Shown in pieces: positions 1 through 7,931 of a DNA stretch of 64,000 nt. The notes beneath the pieces are model-generated. The model was not told the DNA's origin. It was given only the letters and a program-made list of their open reading frames with translations, and did not search any database. The stretch is taken from assembly GCA_029550525.1 (NCBI GenBank), contig JAKPHF010000078.1, forward strand, positions 248,001-312,000, given 5' to 3'. Every line of letters starts with the position of its first letter. Position 1 is the first letter of the stretch. Origin of the DNA: Planctomycetota bacterium. GTDB taxonomy: Bacteria; Planctomycetota; Phycisphaerae; UBA1845; PWPN01. The translations under genes and the position numbers were made by a program.

Positions 1-1250
1 GTCTCCAGCGTATAGCTGATCGTGTGCTCGCGGGGCAGGTCGGAATGGGCGTAGATGGTCTCGAGCACGGCGGCCGCGACCAGTTCGGCGGTCATCGACT
101 CGTCCTGCACGACCTGATAACGATACGTGTTCTTGCCCCGCCGATCCTCGATGTTCACCTCGACCGGCACCATCTCGGGGACTTCGCCCGTGACGCCGAA
201 AATGCCGCTCGACTCATCGCCCCAGAGCGTGCCGACCGTCTTGAGCGAGGCCCCCAGCTTGTTGGATCGCATCACCGAGGGGACGACGGTGTGCACCATC
301 CCGGTGGCCAACGGCAACCGCGTCGAGCCTTTCCCGTCGAGTGAATGGCCGAAACCCAGAACCCGGTCACCTTCCACCACGGTGCAGGTCCCCAGCGCGT
401 CGGCGGTGATGTCGCCGGTGATCAGTGGCACGCACAAGACGGAGCCCGGCTCGAGCTTGACGTTCTCGGCTTCTTCGCGGAGCGAGGCCGAAGGGCCGCC
501 CGATGCCACCGGCTCCATCGAGAAGCGACCGAAGATTTCCCGCAGGAACGACATCACTTCCGGATGGCCCCCGCCGCTGATCATGACCGGCGTGGTCAGG
601 GGCGTCAGACCGGCGAACTCGGCTGGCTTGCGGGCCGGTTGGGCCAGCCTGGCGATGTCCTCGTTGAACACGCTGAATCGCGAGCTCTTGTCGATGGGCT
701 TGGCCCAGACGCGGGCGAGCAGTTCGCCCAGATCGATGCTGCCGCCGCTGGCGGCTTTGACCTGCTGCGGGCGATCGCGGTCGAGCCCGCCACTGCGGCT
801 CGGATCTCTAACGTTAATGATATCAAGCATTTGAGTCACGGGCTGGACGCCGCAGATCGGGTCCTTGTTGAAGCTCCACCCGTACGCGACGGCGCCGATC
901 ATGCGTTCGCGGCCCTGCTCGTCGGTGACATAGCAGGGCGACCCGCTCATGCCCCCGATGATGCCGCTGTGCTCGAGTCGCAGGCCCGAGCAGCGGATCA
1001 GAATGACGTCCTGCTTGGCGTAGAACGCATTGGACATCACGCTGATGACTTCGAATTGAAAGGTGTCGATCCGGGTTCCGGACATGACCGTGCGGCCGTA
1101 GCCCTTCATCCCCGGGCGGATCTCGCTGGGGGCCATGTACCGCGAGGAATCGAAGGGCTCCGCGGGCGAAGCCGGCGCGAAGGGCGCCGTAGCCATGATG
1201 GCCGCAGCCGAAGCGACGGCTCGGAGGACCAGCGTGTGGGTAAACCGCAT
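1..1250 (-). CDS. SpoIVB-like S55 family serine peptidase (partial, C-terminus outside window)
   Basis: An uninterrupted reading frame runs from an ATG at 1250 off the left edge of the window, so the C-terminus is missing. Residues 1-30 form a signal peptide (short basic start, Ala-rich hydrophobic stretch). Near residues 99-106 lies GGMSGSPC, matching the catalytic-serine motif (GMSGSP) of the SpoIVB/S55 peptidase domain. A later stretch with VLGFGHSLDGKGSTRLP is also typical of this family. In Bacillus SpoIVB is a sporulation signalling protease; homologues in non-sporulating planctomycetes have unknown exported roles, so only a family call is made. A GGAGA about 10 bases upstream supports the start. 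It is divergent from rnc. Confidence 0.8.
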   Translation of the reverse strand, partial: MRFTHTLVLRAVASAAAIMATAPFAPASPAEPFDSSRYMAPSEIRPGMKGYGRTVMSGTRIDTFQFEVISVMSNAFYAKQDVILIRCSGLRLEHSGIIGGMSGSPCYVTDEQGRERMIGAVAYGWSFNKDPICGVQPVTQMLDIINVRDPSRSGGLDRDRPQQVKAASGGSIDLGELLARVWAKPIDKSSRFSVFNEDIARLAQPARKPAEFAGLTPLTTPVMISGGGHPEVMSFLREIFGRFSMEPVASGGPSASLREEAENVKLEPGSVLCVPLITGDITADALGTCTVVEGDRVLGFGHSLDGKGSTRLPLATGMVHTVVPSVMRSNKLGASLKTVGTLWGDESSGIFGVTGEVPEMVPVEVNIEDRRGKNTYRYQVVQDESMTAELVAAAVLETIYAHSDLPREHTISYTLE

Positions 1251-1373
1251 ATGGAAAAGTCTCCGAAGGCGACCTCAGGGTCGCGCCAACTCTATCTCGG
1301 GTGAGGGCCGGCCGCAACGCCGCCGCCGGCCGGATTCCTTACTATTTTCCCCGAACTCACCAGCTTGCTCAAT

Positions 1374-1401
1374 TTGACCTGACCGAAAGCCGAACTATAT
1401 T
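1374..1401 (+). promoter_or_regulatory. Candidate sigma70-like promoter of rnc
   Basis: TTGACC at 1374-1379 and TATATT at 1396-1401 are separated by 16 bases, 5/6 matches each to the sigma70 consensus. They lie about 120 bases upstream of the rnc start in the divergent intergenic region. This is a pattern match only. Confidence 0.45.
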
Positions 1402-1524
1402 AATGGAGAAGCCCGATTCTCTGTTACAGGCCTCCTGGCCCTTGGCGAATGTCGTATTGCCTCCCATCGTGTTCCGCGGTGCGGCCTTCGCCATCGGCCG
1501 GGCTGCAAAATCTGGAATCCTATC

Positions 1525-2271
1525 GTGACCGAACAAGATGCCCTGCAGAAGGTGCAGCAGGCCATTGGGTATTCGTTTCGCAATCCCAAACTGCTCACTG
1601 CCGCTCTGACTCACGCCTCGGTGGCCGACAATCGGCTCGATAGCAACGAACGGATGGAGTTCGTCGGCGATGCCATCCTGGGAATGGTCATCTGCAATGA
1701 ACTCTATCGGCGATTTCCGTCGTACCAGGAAGGCGAACTGACCAAAATCAAATCGGCGGTGGTCAGCCGCCGCGTCTGCGCCCAGATTTCCTACGAGCTG
1801 GGCCTGACCGACTGCCTGTTCATTGGCAAGGGTATGAACGACCGGTCGCAGTTGCCGCAGTCGCTGGCCGCCGCCCTGTACGAGGCGCTGATCGCGGCCA
1901 TCTACTTCGACAACAACGACCTGGAAGTCGTTCGCAAGTTCATCCTGGACACGATGGACAAGCATATTCGTCAGGCCGCCTCGTCCCGGCACCAGCGCAA
2001 CTACAAGTCTCAGCTTCAACAATACGCTCAGCAGAGCCTCTGCGGCACGCCCATGTACGATCTGCTCGACGAAAAAGGCCCCGATCACAGCAAATGCTTC
2101 GAGGTCAGCGTGGTCATCCAGGGCCGGCGATTCAGCAGCGCCTGGGGGCCTTCCAAGAAGGAAGCAGAGCAGAAGGCGGCCTATCTGGCCCTTCGGGAAC
2201 TCCAAGCGGTCGACCCCTGCCAGGAATTCGAGCCGGAACTCCTGGACCAGACCCCGGCCTCGGAGGCCTGA
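1525..2271 (+). CDS. rnc: Ribonuclease III
   Basis: A 248-residue protein with a GTG start and the full RNase III layout: endonuclease domain (about 1-150) followed by a C-terminal double-stranded RNA-binding domain (about 158-230). The signature ERMEFVGDAIL gives the catalytic carboxylates E42, E45 and D49. RNase III cleaves double-stranded RNA, including rRNA precursors, as a homodimer in the cytoplasm. The second acidic motif is unusual: families normally carry Asp three residues before the conserved Glu (LADxxEAL), but here the sequence is AALYEAL, so the Asp is Ala (residue 117) while E120 remains. The gene stands alone, divergent from the S55 peptidase. Confidence 0.93.
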   Translation: MTEQDALQKVQQAIGYSFRNPKLLTAALTHASVADNRLDSNERMEFVGDAILGMVICNELYRRFPSYQEGELTKIKSAVVSRRVCAQISYELGLTDCLFIGKGMNDRSQLPQSLAAALYEALIAAIYFDNNDLEVVRKFILDTMDKHIRQAASSRHQRNYKSQLQQYAQQSLCGTPMYDLLDEKGPDHSKCFEVSVVIQGRRFSSAWGPSKKEAEQKAAYLALRELQAVDPCQEFEPELLDQTPASEA

Positions 2272-2368
2272 CCCTTCTTATACGAAGCTGCGTTCGAGCC
2301 CGTCGCGGCGAGCAGCTGCCAAGCGGTCGTGCCTGCCCGTTTGCGGTTGGCCTACGCTTCAACGGTCA

Positions 2369-2800
2369 GCAAAACCGGCCGCCCGCCAGTGCGCATACCC
2401 GACCGGGTATTATTCGCTCCCGCCTGGCCGTTGGTTCAACCGGCCCCGATGCAATCGCCAGTTCCGGCGGACACGCGCACCGGTCCGGAGAATCGGCCGT
2501 GAGCCAGAGCTCGCCGACGTGGATCACGAACGCCGGGCCGGGCTGGAGTTCGGCCGCGGTGGCTGCCGGTGCGGTCGAGTAGCTACCGTAGGCCGGCCAG
2601 AGTCGATAAATGCCGGGGACAGCGGCCACGTGGAGCGTCAGCGAGCCACGCGGTACGCGCCGGGCACGCTCATGTTACGGGCGATCGCGTCCGGCGAATC
2701 TTGGGCCACGACGTAGCCGTCCAACGGCAGGTTCGTCGGCCCGGCCACCGCGCCCCGCCCCCTTATCTTCATCAGGCGATACTCCAAGAAAGCCTTGTTC
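2369..2800 (-). pseudogene. Possible frameshifted remnant of an unknown exported protein
   Basis: Two minus-strand frames join if one frameshift near 2637 is allowed. The first ends in NLPLDGYVVAQDSPDAIARN and the second continues with a protein-like stretch containing VPGIYRLWPAYGS and FVIHVGELWLTADSP. Composition is that of a real protein rather than an antisense shadow, but no family was recognised and no start could be chosen. It may be chance. Confidence 0.25.
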
Positions 2801-2900
2801 TGGAAGCACAGGGGAAGAAAAACGAGATTGCCGTCCCTTCTGATCCTCCCTTTTTCGACCACGGACGATGCGGACGAGCACGAATGAAAAGGCGCGAACC

Positions 2901-2926
2901 GCAGAGGTCGCAGAGGAGCACAGAGG
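2901..2926. repeat. GCAGAGG-type short intergenic repeat
   Basis: Three imperfect units, GCAGAGG, TCGCAGAGG and AGCACAGAGG, are found head to tail. This resembles the 'CAGAGGACACAGAGG' type of degenerate intergenic repeat common in environmental bacterial genomes. Confidence 0.5.
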
Positions 2927-3198
2927 CGAGCATCTCGGCTTTTCCTGTGGTTCATCAACTCGAAGGAGCGTATTGCCTCGCCTGTCAGGGCCGACAATCA
3001 TCAGAGCCGTCGCCGCCCTCCGCTCAGGCCTCGGATCTCACGTCTAAAGTCGAAGAAGGAGCGCTCGCATGTCAGATCCAACAGTGGCAAGATGGCGACA
3101 GAAGGGAAGTCTATACCTCTGGAAAAACACAGAAGGCGTGCGCAGATTTTCTGGTTGGCATATGACTGCGGACAGGGTGGCGTGCAATTCGATGCTAA

Positions 3199-3505
3199 GA
3201 GCCTATCCATAACCCCTGCGGCAGGAAATGTCACCCACGCGCAGGCGAAGTGGAGGAAGGCAACATAGTTGGCCGATTTCTTTCCCCAGCGGATGAACAG
3301 TCGGCGACAACGATGTAACTACGAATGCGTTCGCTCCTTCCCCCATTGCCGTGTCGAAAACCCGGAATGCGCCAGCGTTCGGCCCCTTCTTCGCCGTGTG
3401 CTTTGATGCGGACGATGTAGCCCCAATGTTGGACCAACTCGCGCACATCCGGGCAGTCGCAGCCTTTGTCCACACGTGCTGCCGGAGCCGAACCCCCAGC
3501 AACCC
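3199..3505 (-). pseudogene. IS5-family transposase remnant (C-terminal DDE part)
   Basis: On the minus strand one frame encodes DKGCDCPDVRELV and WGYIVRIKAHGEEGA, matching the DKGYDSxxVREL...GYxxHIRxRGEE region of IS5-family transposases. A second frame continues with ERTHS, a TAG stop where Trp is usual, then LHRCRRLFIRWGKKSANY and VAFLHFACAWV, matching the conserved ERTHSW...RWEKKxENYLxxLHFACAWI end. The element is therefore frameshifted and has an internal stop. Next to it, TAA (3196-3198) followed by GAGCCTATCC looks like a target site and terminal inverted repeat. The N-terminal half and the other end are gone. The remnant stops immediately beside the BMC-T stop codon. Confidence 0.75.
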
Positions 3506-3508
3506 GGG

Positions 3509-4069
3509 CTAGATGTACTCGGAGTAGAGTTCCTTGCTCGGGCCGGGGATGACGACGGCGGAAACGAGCAGGCCCTTCTCGCGGACCACCTCGGCGGCGG
3601 CGTTCACGCCGGTGCGGCAATCGGAGACCGAGCCGGTCATGAGCATGAAGCCCTTGCCCCCGATGGCCATGGCGACGTGAATGCGGTAGAGCGTGACGCC
3701 GGCAGCCTTGGCGGCGGCGTCGGCGCCGGCCAGCACGCTGGCGGCGCTGTAAGTCTCCACGATGCCCACGGCGTCGAAGCGATCCTCGCCGGGCCGCAAC
3801 TGCACCGACTGCCCCAGGGCGGCAAAGACGTTGGGATGCACGTTGGGAATGAGGATGTGATCGATGACTCCGTCGGGCGCAGCGGCGAGACCCGCGTCCA
3901 CCGCGGCCCGGGCGTCGGCCACGCTGCCCGTGACCACGTTGATGTACTTGCCCGAGCAGATCGTTCGCCCGAGAACCAACTGCACGTTGGCCGCCTTGAG
4001 CATCGCATCCTGGACGGCAAAGCCGATTCCGATGCTCGTCGTCTCGATCATTCCGATGGCTTCACGCAT
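3509..4069 (-). CDS. Bacterial microcompartment trimeric shell protein, BMC-T (PduT-like)
   Basis: 186 residues with two consecutive BMC domains (about 4-85 and 97-180), the size and layout of PduT. The first repeat begins AIGMIETTSIGIGF, the second AVGIVETYSAASVLAG, both typical of shell-protein starts. Cys38, in RTICSGKY, falls at the position that in Salmonella PduT binds a 4Fe-4S cluster at the trimer pore. The protein would sit in a protein shell and may pass electrons through it. It is 68 bases downstream of a PduS-like gene on the same strand, the usual partner. No other shell or cargo gene is in the window, and an IS remnant begins right after its stop. Confidence 0.9.
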   Translation of the reverse strand: MREAIGMIETTSIGIGFAVQDAMLKAANVQLVLGRTICSGKYINVVTGSVADARAAVDAGLAAAPDGVIDHILIPNVHPNVFAALGQSVQLRPGEDRFDAVGIVETYSAASVLAGADAAAKAAGVTLYRIHVAMAIGGKGFMLMTGSVSDCRTGVNAAAEVVREKGLLVSAVVIPGPSKELYSEYI

Positions 4070-4076
4070 TTCTTGA

Positions 4077-4096
4077 GCTCTCAGTTATCAGCGATC
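4077..4096. repeat. AGCTCTCAGTTATCAGC-type short repeat
   Basis: A short AGCTCTCAGTTATCAGCGATC run between the BMC-T gene and pduS resembles the longer CAGCTATCAGC tracts at 9613 and 31146. Confidence 0.4.
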
Positions 4097-4137
4097 GGCG
4101 AACCGCCGTTCGTCGTTGGCATTGCCTAATTCAATCT

Positions 4138-5442
4138 TCAAGCCTCGATCACGATCGCACCGTCCACACTCTGGACCCGGCCGGTGATGCTGGCATGGAT
4201 GACCGCACCGAGCTTGCCGCCGGTCGGCCTGGCGACCACGTCGCCGGCGTTGACCGTGTCGCCCGGCTTCACCACGGGCTCGGCCGGGGCGCCCACGTGC
4301 TGCTTGAGCGGGAGCACGACGCGCCGGGCTGGACAGGTGGCGGGCACCAGGGGGCCCTTGTTCACGAAGTCGAACAAGCCCAGCTTGCGGATCAGCCGGC
4401 CGATGGGCACGCGGCGGTTGTTCAGGTGCAGTTCGGCCCGCACGGGGTTGGCCTCGACCTCCCACTTGCGGCCCTCGGCAGCCAGCCGTCGCTTGTTCTG
4501 CGTACAGACGTTCTTGGGATCGAGGTCTTCCGGGCAGGCCATCATGGAGCACAGGTTGCACTCGCAGCAGAACTGCGTGCCGATGAAATTCGCCTCGCCC
4601 ATCATGGTGAATTCGAGCGAGCGCATGGCCTTGTGCGGTTCGATGGGATGGCCCAGCAGATAGCGCGGGCAAAACTCGGTGCAGAAGCTGCACTGGTCGC
4701 AGGCACTGGACCCGATCCGTGCGATAGCGTCCCAACTGAGCGAATAGCGCTGCACGAGCCTGTGATCCCGCGGCAGAACGATGAGCCCTCCGGTGGTCTT
4801 GGTGATCGGCTCCGACAGGTCAGTGCTGAGTCGGCCCATCATGACGCCGCCGACGAGGACGACGGGATCGGCGATGGCAGCGCCGCCCGCGACCTCGATG
4901 GCCTCGGCGAAGGTCACACCCACGGGCACCTTGACGGTGGCCGGATGGTTGACGGCGCCGGCGACGGTCAGGAACTTCTCGGTGACGGGCACGCCGCGGG
5001 CGATGTTGTAGGCAGTCTCGACGTTGGTCACCACGCAGCCGACAGCCAACGGGATCTTGCCCGGCGGGATGATGCGCTTGGTCACGTCGTAGACGAGGAT
5101 GAACTCATCGCCGGTCGGATAGGCGTCGGCCAGCTCGACGATCCGCATGCCCGCCGGCAGCTTGGGCTTCAGCAGGTCAATGACGTCGTGGTACTTGCCT
5201 TTGATGCCGATGACCGCGTCTTCGGCCCCGACCAGTTCCTTGGCCGCCTGCAGCCCGGCGATGATCTCGTCGGGATAGGCCCGCAGCATCTCCTTGTCCT
5301 TGTGGAGCAGCGGCTCGCACTCGGCGGCGTTCAGGATGATGGTGTCGGCCTTGGCCTTGAGCTTGACGTGGGTGGGAAAACCGGCTCCGCCGGCCCCGAC
5401 CACGCCGCACGCTTCGATCTGTTCAACTGAAATCCTGGGCAT
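4138..5442 (-). CDS. PduS/RnfC-like cobalamin-reductase type Fe-S flavoprotein
   Basis: 434 residues starting with MPRISVEQ, chosen because homology begins at GVVGAGGAGFPTHVK (about 13-27); the frame is open further upstream but reads as non-protein. That motif is the FMN/NADH-binding signature shared with RnfC and the complex I 51-kDa subunit. Two cysteine clusters follow: C248-x2-C251-x2-C254-x3-C258 and C292-x2-C295-x2-C298-x4-C303, expected to bind two 4Fe-4S centres. The C-terminus (about 370-434) is a barrel-sandwich hybrid domain. In microcompartments PduS reduces cob(II)alamin or moves electrons to the shell protein PduT, which is encoded next. Substrate is not shown here. Glycyl-radical and propanediol compartments both use this pair. 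Confidence 0.85.
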   Translation of the reverse strand: MPRISVEQIEACGVVGAGGAGFPTHVKLKAKADTIILNAAECEPLLHKDKEMLRAYPDEIIAGLQAAKELVGAEDAVIGIKGKYHDVIDLLKPKLPAGMRIVELADAYPTGDEFILVYDVTKRIIPPGKIPLAVGCVVTNVETAYNIARGVPVTEKFLTVAGAVNHPATVKVPVGVTFAEAIEVAGGAAIADPVVLVGGVMMGRLSTDLSEPITKTTGGLIVLPRDHRLVQRYSLSWDAIARIGSSACDQCSFCTEFCPRYLLGHPIEPHKAMRSLEFTMMGEANFIGTQFCCECNLCSMMACPEDLDPKNVCTQNKRRLAAEGRKWEVEANPVRAELHLNNRRVPIGRLIRKLGLFDFVNKGPLVPATCPARRVVLPLKQHVGAPAEPVVKPGDTVNAGDVVARPTGGKLGAVIHASITGRVQSVDGAIVIEA

Positions 5443-5517
5443 GGGATATCCGCAACCGTGTGTCGGTCCCGCCGGCCCCCCCGGGGCCGTCAAGACGAGA
5501 TAAGGTAGCAGATCGCG

Positions 5518-5538
5518 GCGCAAGCTTCCAGCCTGCGC
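5518..5538. repeat. Small hairpin element with TCC loop
   Basis: GCGCAAGCT-TCC-AGCCTGCGC folds into a nine-base stem with one mismatch and a three-base loop. It has the same CTTCCAG core as the first hairpin of the 24519-24570 element. Confidence 0.45.
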
Positions 5539-5612
5539 GAACGATGCGCGCGTCCGGTAGCGGACGCGGTGCGCGTGGAGCACGGAGAGATCCGACCGAT
5601 GGCCCGCTTCGT

Positions 5613-6038
5613 CTACAGGCGGGTGAGCACGAACGCGGCGGCGACAGCGATGAGGCTGAGGATCAGGCCGCTGATCGCACGGCGGCGGCGACGGGACTGC
5701 TGGTAGTCGGCCCAGGCCTGGGCGACAACCTCGAGCTGGGCGCCAGCGTCGTCGCCGGGCGAGTCGAGGAACTGCACGTCGATACGCATGGCCCGCCAGC
5801 GGGAGAAGGTCACTTCACCGTGCCAGATGCCCTCGAGCAGATCGCGCCAGTTGACGAAGACCGCCGTCCGCAGGCGGCCGGCGCTGACTTCGCGATCGAC
5901 GTCGTCGAGATCGCGCGGCGCGTACCACCGGGCCGGCTCGCCGCGGGCCTGTAGATACTCGGCCATGCGGGCGGCGTGAGGACCGGACGGATCACAGACT
6001 GCCGCCACGGTGGGCGATTGCTTTGCATTGTCGCTCAT
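5613..6038 (-). CDS. Hypothetical protein with one C-terminal membrane anchor
   Basis: 141 residues starting MSDNAKQSP. The N-terminal 115 residues are soluble, with SPTVAAVCDPSGPHAARMAE near the start and FVNWRDLLEGIWHGEVTFSR in the middle. A basic patch SRRRRRA precedes a C-terminal transmembrane helix (about 121-140), so the protein should face the cytoplasm as a tail-anchored protein. No family was recognised. The start overlaps the stop of the upstream CPBP protease gene by four bases, which indicates translational coupling and a shared function or at least shared expression. Confidence 0.65.
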   Translation of the reverse strand: MSDNAKQSPTVAAVCDPSGPHAARMAEYLQARGEPARWYAPRDLDDVDREVSAGRLRTAVFVNWRDLLEGIWHGEVTFSRWRAMRIDVQFLDSPGDDAGAQLEVVAQAWADYQQSRRRRRAISGLILSLIAVAAAFVLTRL

Positions 6039-6826
6039 GGGCCACCATACCTGACGAAGACGTCGAACGTGAGCAGGGCAAGCCCGATGATGCCGGCCAC
6101 GCCCGCGTAAGGAAAGATGCTCGCCCCCACCAGCCAGGCCGGCCCGTCGTAGCGGATGAAGGGTCGCGTGCCCAGCAGCATGACGATGCCGGCCGCGTGC
6201 AGACCCATGGGCAGCCACAGACTGTGCGTGCAAGCGAACGCGACACACAACAACAGACCGAGCCCCAGATGGCCGCCGATGGTCCAATAGCGTTTGACGC
6301 TGCGCACGTAGTGAGCGCCCGCGAAGATGGCCGCCCCCAACACGACGGCGACCCACGGGTTCATCGATTCCATGAGGTCGGCCAGGAGGACGGCACGAAA
6401 AAGAAGCTCCTCGACGAACGCGACGAGCAGCGCGGTGAACGGCACGCCGACGAGCCGCTTGACGAGCCGGCCGGGCTCATGCCGTACGCGGAACTGGATG
6501 TTGTCGGAGGCGAGCCAGGCGAGGTACAGCAATGTCAGATAGAGAACGGCCGCGGCGAAGCCCTCGAGCATGCCCCACGGCGCGCGGCCCAGCGGAAAGA
6601 AGGCGGCGTAGTACGCCAGCGGCGACTGACCGCGCCAGACGGGATAGCCGATCAACACCAGCGCGAACGCGACATACGTCGAGACGCGGTTGTATCGCTT
6701 GAGATGCCGCGGCAGATCCGATGCGTTGATGCGCAGGCGCAGCGGCAAGCCCGCCCGCAGGAGCAGGACGCTCTGCGTGCACCACATGATGACGGGCACG
6801 ATCAGGAGCAGGCCGATGGCTCGCAT
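6035..6826 (-). CDS. CPBP family intramembrane glutamic endopeptidase
   Basis: 263 residues, with about seven hydrophobic helices. The CPBP (Abi/Rce1-like) motifs are present: E139-E140-x3-R144 (VEELLFR), H172 (AGAHY) and H210 (GLHAAG), the residues expected to form the glutamate-based active site in the membrane. Substrates of bacterial members are mostly unknown; some process peptides or act in bacteriocin self-immunity. It is the first gene of a two-gene unit with the tail-anchored protein downstream, overlapping by four bases. Confidence 0.8.
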   Translation of the reverse strand: MRAIGLLLIVPVIMWCTQSVLLLRAGLPLRLRINASDLPRHLKRYNRVSTYVAFALVLIGYPVWRGQSPLAYYAAFFPLGRAPWGMLEGFAAAVLYLTLLYLAWLASDNIQFRVRHEPGRLVKRLVGVPFTALLVAFVEELLFRAVLLADLMESMNPWVAVVLGAAIFAGAHYVRSVKRYWTIGGHLGLGLLLCVAFACTHSLWLPMGLHAAGIVMLLGTRPFIRYDGPAWLVGASIFPYAGVAGIIGLALLTFDVFVRYGGP

Positions 6827-6912
6827 GCTTCAAACCCCATGAGGAAGGAATGACGCGAGAGGATTCTCATCGCGGATTCGCTCGCTCGCGTTCGCAGCGT
6901 CTCTTCTCTCTC

Positions 6913-7866
6913 TCAGGTCTTGACGTATCGTTGGTCGCCGCGGAACGTCCGCGTCCAGCGTTTGTCGCCCCACAAGTACCACAGGCCGGGGTATTCGGCG
7001 AGCATGGTCGCGAAGCGATCGGCGAACGCCTGCATGATCTCGCGCGCCGCCTGCTGCCGGTCGCGGCCGGCCCGCTCGGCCCGAATCGGCCCGGTCAGTT
7101 CGACCACCTGTCGGCCGGCCTCGCAACGGGCGGTCATGATGAACAGGGGCGCGCCCGTGCGCAGGGCCAGCACGGCGGTTCCCCCGGGCAGATACACTTC
7201 GCGGTCGAAGAACCGGACGGGCACGCCATCCTCACGCTTCTGCGTCAGGTCCACGAGGACCAGCAACACCCGTCCACTCTGAACCACCTCGGCCATGCGC
7301 TTCATGCGCCCCAGCGGCCCGCCGGCATCGGGCGGCTCGGAGATGAAGCTCGCCCCGCTGGCACGGTACCACAGTTCCTTGGCGGCCTGGCGGCGCGGAT
7401 CGTTCACCCACCGCATGTAGGCGGTCAGCGGCACGTGTTCGTTGAGCCGGGCGGAGTTCATGAAGTAGTTGTTGATGTGCGGGCTCATGACGATCGCGCC
7501 ACAGCCTTCGGCGAGACAGTCGCGCAAGCGATCGGCGGAGGCATCCAGTCCGATGCGCTCGTGCGCCATGCGCATGAACGACGGAGACGGACTCTGCGAT
7601 TCGCGAGCGGCGCAGCGCAGTACCTGCAACGCACCGGCGAAATGTTCACCGAGCCACGCGAAGTAGTCGCGATGGGCCTGGCGGCTGTACACGCCGGCCG
7701 ACCGCATGTTGTCGGCCACCTGACGAGCCAGAACGGGCAGGTGCGGGCCGAGCCGCGCGATCAACGGCGCGACGCGATCGGCGGCACGCTCGCTCATCAT
7801 TGGAGACAGACGCAACGCCAAGTCTCGTGCGCCGGCCGTCACGGCATGTCGCAGTTCCCGCAGCAT
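6913..7866 (-). CDS. LpxL/HtrB-like lysophospholipid acyltransferase family protein
   Basis: 317 residues from ATG at 7866; the frame is open further upstream but overlaps nadB and reads as non-protein there. The protein matches the lipid A late-acyltransferase superfamily: GCGAIVMSPHINNYF around residue 121-135, RVLLVLVDLTQKREDGVPV (about 199-217) and FFDREVYLPGGTAVLALRTG (about 219-238), and a C-terminal EYPGLWYLWGDKRW. These enzymes add acyl chains to lipid A or related lipids at the inner membrane. The usual HX4(D/E) catalytic motif is not canonical: H130 is present but residue 135 is Phe rather than an acid. That may mean altered chemistry or substrate. Confidence 0.75.
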   Translation of the reverse strand: MLRELRHAVTAGARDLALRLSPMMSERAADRVAPLIARLGPHLPVLARQVADNMRSAGVYSRQAHRDYFAWLGEHFAGALQVLRCAARESQSPSPSFMRMAHERIGLDASADRLRDCLAEGCGAIVMSPHINNYFMNSARLNEHVPLTAYMRWVNDPRRQAAKELWYRASGASFISEPPDAGGPLGRMKRMAEVVQSGRVLLVLVDLTQKREDGVPVRFFDREVYLPGGTAVLALRTGAPLFIMTARCEAGRQVVELTGPIRAERAGRDRQQAAREIMQAFADRFATMLAEYPGLWYLWGDKRWTRTFRGDQRYVKT

Positions 7867-7931
7867 CAATCGCTCCGTCCGGGGATCAGGTGCGTGATCG
7901 GATGAACGTAGCTCCCGGGTTCGCAGGTCAT

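Larger units (their letters stand above)
2272..3198. other. Long non-coding/decayed region between rnc and the IS remnant
   Basis: No intact gene is seen. Short open frames in several phases look like decay products. The stretch holds a possible frameshifted coding remnant on the minus strand (2369-2800) and a GCAGAGG-type repeat (2901-2926). It lies beyond the preserved end of the IS5-like element, so it may be the far side of an old insertion or deletion. Confidence 0.5.

Noticed and set aside
1403..1528. A 41-codon plus-strand frame (MEKPDSLLQA...) ending in a GTGA overlap with the rnc start, looking like a leader peptide.
   Set aside because: Its ATG is two bases after the candidate -10 box, so the transcript would start after it, and no ribosome-binding site is present.
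5443..5583. A 47-codon N-terminal extension of the PduS-like protein.
   Set aside because: The family starts at MPRISVEQ, and the extension overlaps a hairpin repeat and is Arg/Pro-rich without similarity.
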